A DNA stretch of 18,107 bases, taken from the NCBI GenBank assembly GCA_002371025.1, contig DFFQ01000055.1:1-18107 (forward strand), written 5' to 3'. Position numbers and translations under genes: made by a program. The notes beneath the pieces were generated by a model. The model saw only the letters and a list, made by a program, of their open reading frames with translations. It was not told the DNA's origin and ran no database searches. Shown here one piece after another: positions 14,662-18,107 of the stretch. The DNA comes from Lachnospiraceae bacterium UBA3772. GTDB taxonomy: Bacteria > Bacillota > Clostridia > Lachnospirales > Lachnospiraceae. Position 1 is the first letter of the stretch, and every line of letters starts with the position of its first letter.

Positions 14662-15328
14662 ATGCACCGATCTTACTCTTTCATATAAGAAAAAAACAGT
14701 ACTAAGCCACGTTAATATCACCGCTGATAAAGGAAATATCATCGGTCTCCTTGGATTGAATGGCTCCGGTAAGTCTACTCTTCTTCATACTATTGCCGGC
14801 ATCAAAAAGTCAGATTCTGGAGAGATTACTTTTAATGACATGAAAAGTACTGATCCTGATTATAGAAAAAATTTCGGACTGGTAACTCAGGAGAATCCTC
14901 TTATTGAGGAATTATCTGCCATTGATAATATCCGTCTTTGGACAAAGCTTTCTAAGGCTGAGATCTTAGATAAAATGAATCGTCTGCCATATTCAAGTCT
15001 TGGTGTTGCATCATTTCTCGATACACCTATCAAGGCTATGTCCGGTGGTATGAAGAAACGTCTTTCAATATTATCAGTACTTATAAATGATCCCGAAGTT
15101 CTTCTTTTAGATGAACCATTTGCTGCTCTTGACCTTGTTGCAAAAAAAGATATTGCTCTTTTCCTCTCAAACTTTGCTAAATCCGGAGGAATGGTAGTAA
15201 TCGCATCACATGAAGAAAAAATCTTTGATCTTTGCAGCACCATTTATCTATTAAAGAACGGCACCATGACTGATATCAGAAATATCTCTCAGTCCTACGA
15301 CTCATTAATAGATCTTTTAAGGAATTAA
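14654..15328 (+). CDS. ABC transporter ATP-binding protein
   Basis: A 224-residue ABC ATPase with all motifs: Walker A GLNGSGKS (34-41), Q-loop Q79, signature MSGGM (129-133), Walker B VLLLDE (149-154), D-loop AALD, and H186 in ASHE. It powers export by the two permeases encoded directly downstream. Type and length fit the ABC-2 exporter group (drug, peptide or polymer export). It starts inside the preceding small gene, whose end contains its GAGGA box, and its stop is 2 nt before the next ATG. It probably works as a homodimer with the permease pair. Confidence 0.95.
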   Translation: MLKCTDLTLSYKKKTVLSHVNITADKGNIIGLLGLNGSGKSTLLHTIAGIKKSDSGEITFNDMKSTDPDYRKNFGLVTQENPLIEELSAIDNIRLWTKLSKAEILDKMNRLPYSSLGVASFLDTPIKAMSGGMKKRLSILSVLINDPEVLLLDEPFAALDLVAKKDIALFLSNFAKSGGMVVIASHEEKIFDLCSTIYLLKNGTMTDIRNISQSYDSLIDLLRN

Positions 15329-15330
15329 TT

Positions 15331-16431
15331 ATGTCACAGTTTTTAAGAACACTTATTTTAAATATAAAAAGAAGTATTAAGATCACACCAAAGATATGCC
15401 TATATACTCTGCTCTTTCTTCTTGTTACATCTACAGTTGTAATCTATGGCAGTAAACTTTTCTTTTCTGGCGCAGGTTACGACAATGTAAATGTGGCCTT
15501 ATATCTTCCGGATGACTCAAGATATAACTCTCTTGGTCTTTCATTCGTGGAAAATATGGAAAGCTTTCAGGAGTCAGTAAATATAATAAATGTCTCCTCT
15601 GAAGATGAAGGTAAAGAACTGCTTAAAAACAGCGAAGCTTTAGTCTTTATAGATATCCCTGAAGGTTTTGTAAACAGCGTCTTAACGGGAGAAAATCTTG
15701 ATGTAAAGATCATCTTTAAGAATAATGACACTTTGGATGAGCATATTGTAAATGATCTTATCATCAGCCTTTCCAATGTACTTGGTACGGCCCAGGCTTC
15801 TGTATATACTCTTGGAGATATCCAGAATCTCTATGGAGTGGATCCTGAAATTGCTTCAGAACACTATGTTGAAGTAGATACAAATAATTTTAAATATGTT
15901 CTTTCAAGAGAAAATGCATTTGAAGAAAGGATCTTCGAATCCCTATCCCGCTTTTCTCTTCAACAGAATATGGCTGCTGCCTATCTTCTTCTGATACTAT
16001 TCTTTACATGCTTTTCTTTGGGAAGTTTTTATAAATCAAAGAATACTTCCTATATGTTAAGGCAGAATGCCATGGGGCTTAAGAAATGTCCCGTAGTTAT
16101 CAGCGAGATACTTGCAACCACTATACCTATCTATGTATCAGCTTTAATAATACTGGCTGCATTTTTCATTGGAGGAATAAAACCAAAAGCTGTATCATTT
16201 CTTGCTATGATACCTATCTCACTTTTAGTAAGTACTTTAATCGGGCTTTGTTTCACATTTATAAAGAACAGAACCTATGCCTGTCTTGCTTTATTTATTG
16301 GCGTTATTCTTATAATGTATATTTCCGGAGGACTTATCCCTATGGCACTCCTCCCTGGATTTATGAAGAGTTTTTCGACATATAATCCATTTTATCATCT
16401 TATTCAGTTTGTACTTACTTCAATGTTCTAA
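15331..16431 (+). CDS. ABC-2 type permease, first of a pair
   Basis: A 366-residue membrane protein. One helix (about 20-40) is followed by a large external domain (about 45-205) and then four to five helices (about 213-233, 254-282, 288-310, 314-340) with a hydrophobic end. This is the ABC-2 permease layout with an extracytoplasmic domain after the first helix. The external domain contains FIDIPEGFVNSVL (107-119), a pattern typical of that group and matched at the same place in the second permease. The ATG follows the ATPase stop by 2 nt. The two permeases probably form a heterodimeric channel. Substrate is unknown. Confidence 0.88.
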   Translation: MSQFLRTLILNIKRSIKITPKICLYTLLFLLVTSTVVIYGSKLFFSGAGYDNVNVALYLPDDSRYNSLGLSFVENMESFQESVNIINVSSEDEGKELLKNSEALVFIDIPEGFVNSVLTGENLDVKIIFKNNDTLDEHIVNDLIISLSNVLGTAQASVYTLGDIQNLYGVDPEIASEHYVEVDTNNFKYVLSRENAFEERIFESLSRFSLQQNMAAAYLLLILFFTCFSLGSFYKSKNTSYMLRQNAMGLKKCPVVISEILATTIPIYVSALIILAAFFIGGIKPKAVSFLAMIPISLLVSTLIGLCFTFIKNRTYACLALFIGVILIMYISGGLIPMALLPGFMKSFSTYNPFYHLIQFVLTSMF

Positions 16432-16440
16432 AGGAGAATT

Positions 16441-17475
16441 ATGCTTACATTAAACAGATTAAAAGTGATGTTAAAGCGCTCTATTAAACAGCCTTTAAAT
16501 ATCATTATGCTGCTTATCTTAATAGCAGTACTTATTATATATAAAAATCTTCCGGCAGAAGAAAAAAGTGAATACATACCTGTAGTCATTTATTCGGATG
16601 ACACGTCTCAGGAAGCTGAAAAAATGGTGGATGATCTTCTTAGTCGTAATTCCATATTTGTTTTTTATAAAGCTTCCTCCTTAGATCAAATCTATGATGA
16701 CATCGCTTCAAAGAAAGCTGAAATGGGATTTTACATCCCTGAGGGATTTATGGACAGCTGCTGTGATATGAAAACTCTAAAGCCTATCATTTTATATAGA
16801 ACCGCAGTTCCAGAGCTTCAAAGTCTTGCAAAAGAGGAAGTTTTCAGCACCTTCTTTGATTACGGAGCTTTAAAGATTCTTAAATATAAAATGGATAGCT
16901 TCGAGGAATTTGATAATATCAATAAAGAAGAGCTTAACGCTCTCACTGATAGATTTTTTAAAGAATATAAAGAATCTGATAGCATCTTTACTGTAGAGGA
17001 TATGTCTGGCGGAAAATATAATACTCTTAATTCCATCCAGCCAACTGCTCTCCCTATCAGAAAGATTGCCGGTTTTATCATTCTTGCCGCAGGTCTGCTT
17101 GGAGTTCTGTCCTATCTTTATGATAAGGAAAAAGGACTTTATCTAAGGCTAACCACAAAAGAAAATCTGATACTGAGAATGATTCATATCATATCAACTA
17201 TTCTTCCTGTAACACTGGTGGCTTATATCACTCTTTTAGTCTCAGATCCTACAAAAGCATTAAGCACTTTGGGAACCGTTGTTTTATATTGTATTGCCAC
17301 ATGGGCTGTAGCATTTTTATTCAGCTTTATATTTAGAAAAAGCGGAGTCTTTGAAAAAGTACTGCCACTGATACTTGTGGCTACACTTATATTCGGAAAT
17401 GTGTTCTTTGATATGAGTAAATATAATGCATTGCTACAGGTGATATCGAAGTTCTTTTTGACAAGCTATCTGTAG
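16441..17475 (+). CDS. ABC-2 type permease, second of a pair
   Basis: A 344-residue paralogue of the preceding permease: helix (about 17-35), external domain (about 40-205), then helices near 208-228, 246-267, 276-298 and 307-324. It shares YIPEGFMDS (98-106) with the first permease, as well as the ending (ISKFFLTSYL versus LIQFVLTSMF), although overall identity looks low. An AAAGGAG box lies directly after the first permease's stop. The external domain has a Cys pair (C107-C108) absent from its partner. It ends the operon at a TAG inside a repeated 10-mer. Confidence 0.87.
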   Translation: MLTLNRLKVMLKRSIKQPLNIIMLLILIAVLIIYKNLPAEEKSEYIPVVIYSDDTSQEAEKMVDDLLSRNSIFVFYKASSLDQIYDDIASKKAEMGFYIPEGFMDSCCDMKTLKPIILYRTAVPELQSLAKEEVFSTFFDYGALKILKYKMDSFEEFDNINKEELNALTDRFFKEYKESDSIFTVEDMSGGKYNTLNSIQPTALPIRKIAGFIILAAGLLGVLSYLYDKEKGLYLRLTTKENLILRMIHIISTILPVTLVAYITLLVSDPTKALSTLGTVVLYCIATWAVAFLFSFIFRKSGVFEKVLPLILVATLIFGNVFFDMSKYNALLQVISKFFLTSYL

Positions 17476-17523
17476 ATAAATAGACGTGAGATTGTTGTCG
17501 TACGGACGCCAAAATAAATAGAC
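17476..17523. repeat. Direct repeat ATAAATAGAC flanking 28 nt
   Basis: ATAAATAGAC occurs at 17476-17485, directly after the permease stop codon, and at 17514-17523, the entry of the long hairpin. The 38-nt period suggests a small duplication or recombination scar. Ten bases in AT-rich DNA may also be chance. Confidence 0.4.
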
Positions 17524-17596
17524 ACTAAAGAATCCCTCCAGCGGGCTAAAACATGCCCTTTGGAGGGATTCTTTAGTGTCTTTATTATATTTTGGC
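17508..17596 (-). terminator. Long hairpin between convergent genes with conserved apex
   Basis: A perfect 20-bp stem (17521-17540/17561-17580) is extended outward by AATA/TATT and by GCCAAAATA (17508-17516)/TATTTTGGC (17588-17596) with small bulges. The apex has a GC/TT internal loop and a GGGC/GCCC stem with an 8-nt loop (17543-17558). T-rich sequence lies on both sides, so it can end the permease transcript and the leftward hydrolase transcript. Strand is given as minus because the conserved core then matches the orientation of the first copy. Confidence 0.82.
17527..17574 (-). repeat. Copy 2 of conserved hairpin core (hydrolase sense)
   Basis: On the minus strand the order is AAAGAATC, triplet CCT, CCAAAGGGC, loop ATGTTTTA, GCCCGCTGG, triplet AGG, GATTCTTT. 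All pieces other than the triplets match copy 1 at 4239-4285 apart from one loop T and the last few bases. The triplet pair differs from copy 1 (GTG/CGC) but still pairs fully. Confidence 0.8.
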
Positions 17597-17640
17597 TGGG
17601 TATCGCCGAGTGTGAAAAAAGTCTGTAAAAATATAATAGT

Positions 17641-18107
17641 TTAATCTACGTCCAATCCATTAATAAACTCTAAAACGATATTACCACACTCCTCCGGTCG
17701 TTGTTCATAGATTGCATGATCTCCGCCAAGCAAAACCAACTCACAGTTTCCCATTTTTTCAAGATATGGAATAAGTTTTGTGTTTCGGGCGTCTTCACAC
17801 TGAGCCAACATAGTATCAAAATAATACTCATTGCCTTCATATTCCGTCGGTCTAAGTTTTGTGTCAATATGATTCTTTACAATCTGATTATTCAGCCATA
17901 TGCTATTTTCTATCAGCTCATCTACATTCTGAAACCCCCAGCTGGCACAGACATAAAGCTTCGGTACGTCATTCGTAATAATGCCGTTCCACGCATCCAT
18001 CAGGTTTTGATTATGAAAATCATTCTCGGATAGGCATGCATAAGAATCCATCGACATCAAATTCAAGGCATCGCCCATGTTTTGTTCTTCTTCAGTAAAC
18101 CCATTTG
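17641..18107 (-). CDS. Alpha/beta hydrolase, C-terminal part (N-terminus beyond right edge)
   Basis: The reading frame is open to the right edge, so at least 155 codons are visible; the ATG at 18078 is internal. The segment looks like the C-terminal half of an alpha/beta-hydrolase. It has a strand-like stretch (KLYVCASWG), a region that could be the lid, and GGDHAIYEQRPEE, in which the His would be the catalytic base just before the final helix (VLEFINGLD). The nucleophile Ser would lie off the edge. Substrate unknown. By eye the base composition is less AT-rich than the permease genes, which hints at a different origin. It is convergent with the ABC operon and ends 44 nt before the long hairpin. 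Confidence 0.75.
   Translation of the reverse strand, partial: NGFTEEEQNMGDALNLMSMDSYACLSENDFHNQNLMDAWNGIITNDVPKLYVCASWGFQNVDELIENSIWLNNQIVKNHIDTKLRPTEYEGNEYYFDTMLAQCEDARNTKLIPYLEKMGNCELVLLGGDHAIYEQRPEECGNIVLEFINGLDVD

Noticed and set aside
1..18107. CRISPR array, tRNA, rRNA, transposase or phage genes
   Set aside because: No regularly spaced repeats, cloverleaf sequences, rRNA-like stretches or recombinase motifs were found on either strand.

Overview
The window looks like chromosomal DNA of a low-GC, Gram-positive anaerobe of the Lachnospiraceae (Butyrivibrio/Pseudobutyrivibrio/Roseburia-like). The evidence is the AT-rich sequence, strong AGGAGG-type ribosome binding sites, split acetyl-CoA carboxylase and type II fatty acid synthesis genes, lipoproteins with Thr/Glu-rich linkers, a surface protein ending in aromatic cell-wall-binding repeats, and the htrA-tgt-yajC order. 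Genus is a guess from style; no rRNA is present.

Layout. (1) 1-4192, lipid block: accD (cut by the left edge) and acpP run leftwards. An AMP-forming acyl-CoA/acyl-ACP ligase and an overlapping FabF-type ketosynthase run rightwards. The two units start from back-to-back near-consensus promoters whose -35 boxes lie 11 nt apart, flanked by inverted repeats sharing a TAGTT/AACTA half-site. (2) 4193-4932: a complex hairpin, then a leftward DinJ/RelB-type antitoxin gene followed by an unrecognised 42-codon ORF instead of a normal toxin. (3) 4933-10275: a leftward unit of a six-helix membrane protein, L-lactate dehydrogenase, exonuclease III, a lipoprotein and a secreted metallo-beta-lactamase-fold protein with wall-binding repeats. 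(4) 10311-14193: a leftward operon htrA - tgt - yajC - lipoprotein with its own promoter region and terminator. (5) 14308-17475: a rightward operon of a 93-residue conserved protein, an ABC ATPase and two related ABC-2 permeases, tightly packed or overlapping. (6) 17476-18107: a second complex hairpin and the C-terminal part of a leftward alpha/beta hydrolase.

The most unusual signal is that the hairpins at 4215-4307 and 17508-17596, 13 kb apart, share a ~46-nt core. The apical loop and neighbouring stem segments are conserved, three consecutive base pairs change in a compensatory way, and the outer stems are unrelated. This looks like a structured RNA element or specialised terminator family rather than two ordinary terminators or a mobile repeat. 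Other leads are the shared candidate operators between acpP and the ligase, the antitoxin without a normal toxin, and the twin-permease ABC operon with its coupled small protein. No tRNA, rRNA, CRISPR array, transposase or phage gene was seen, and no gene-free stretch exceeds 300 bases.
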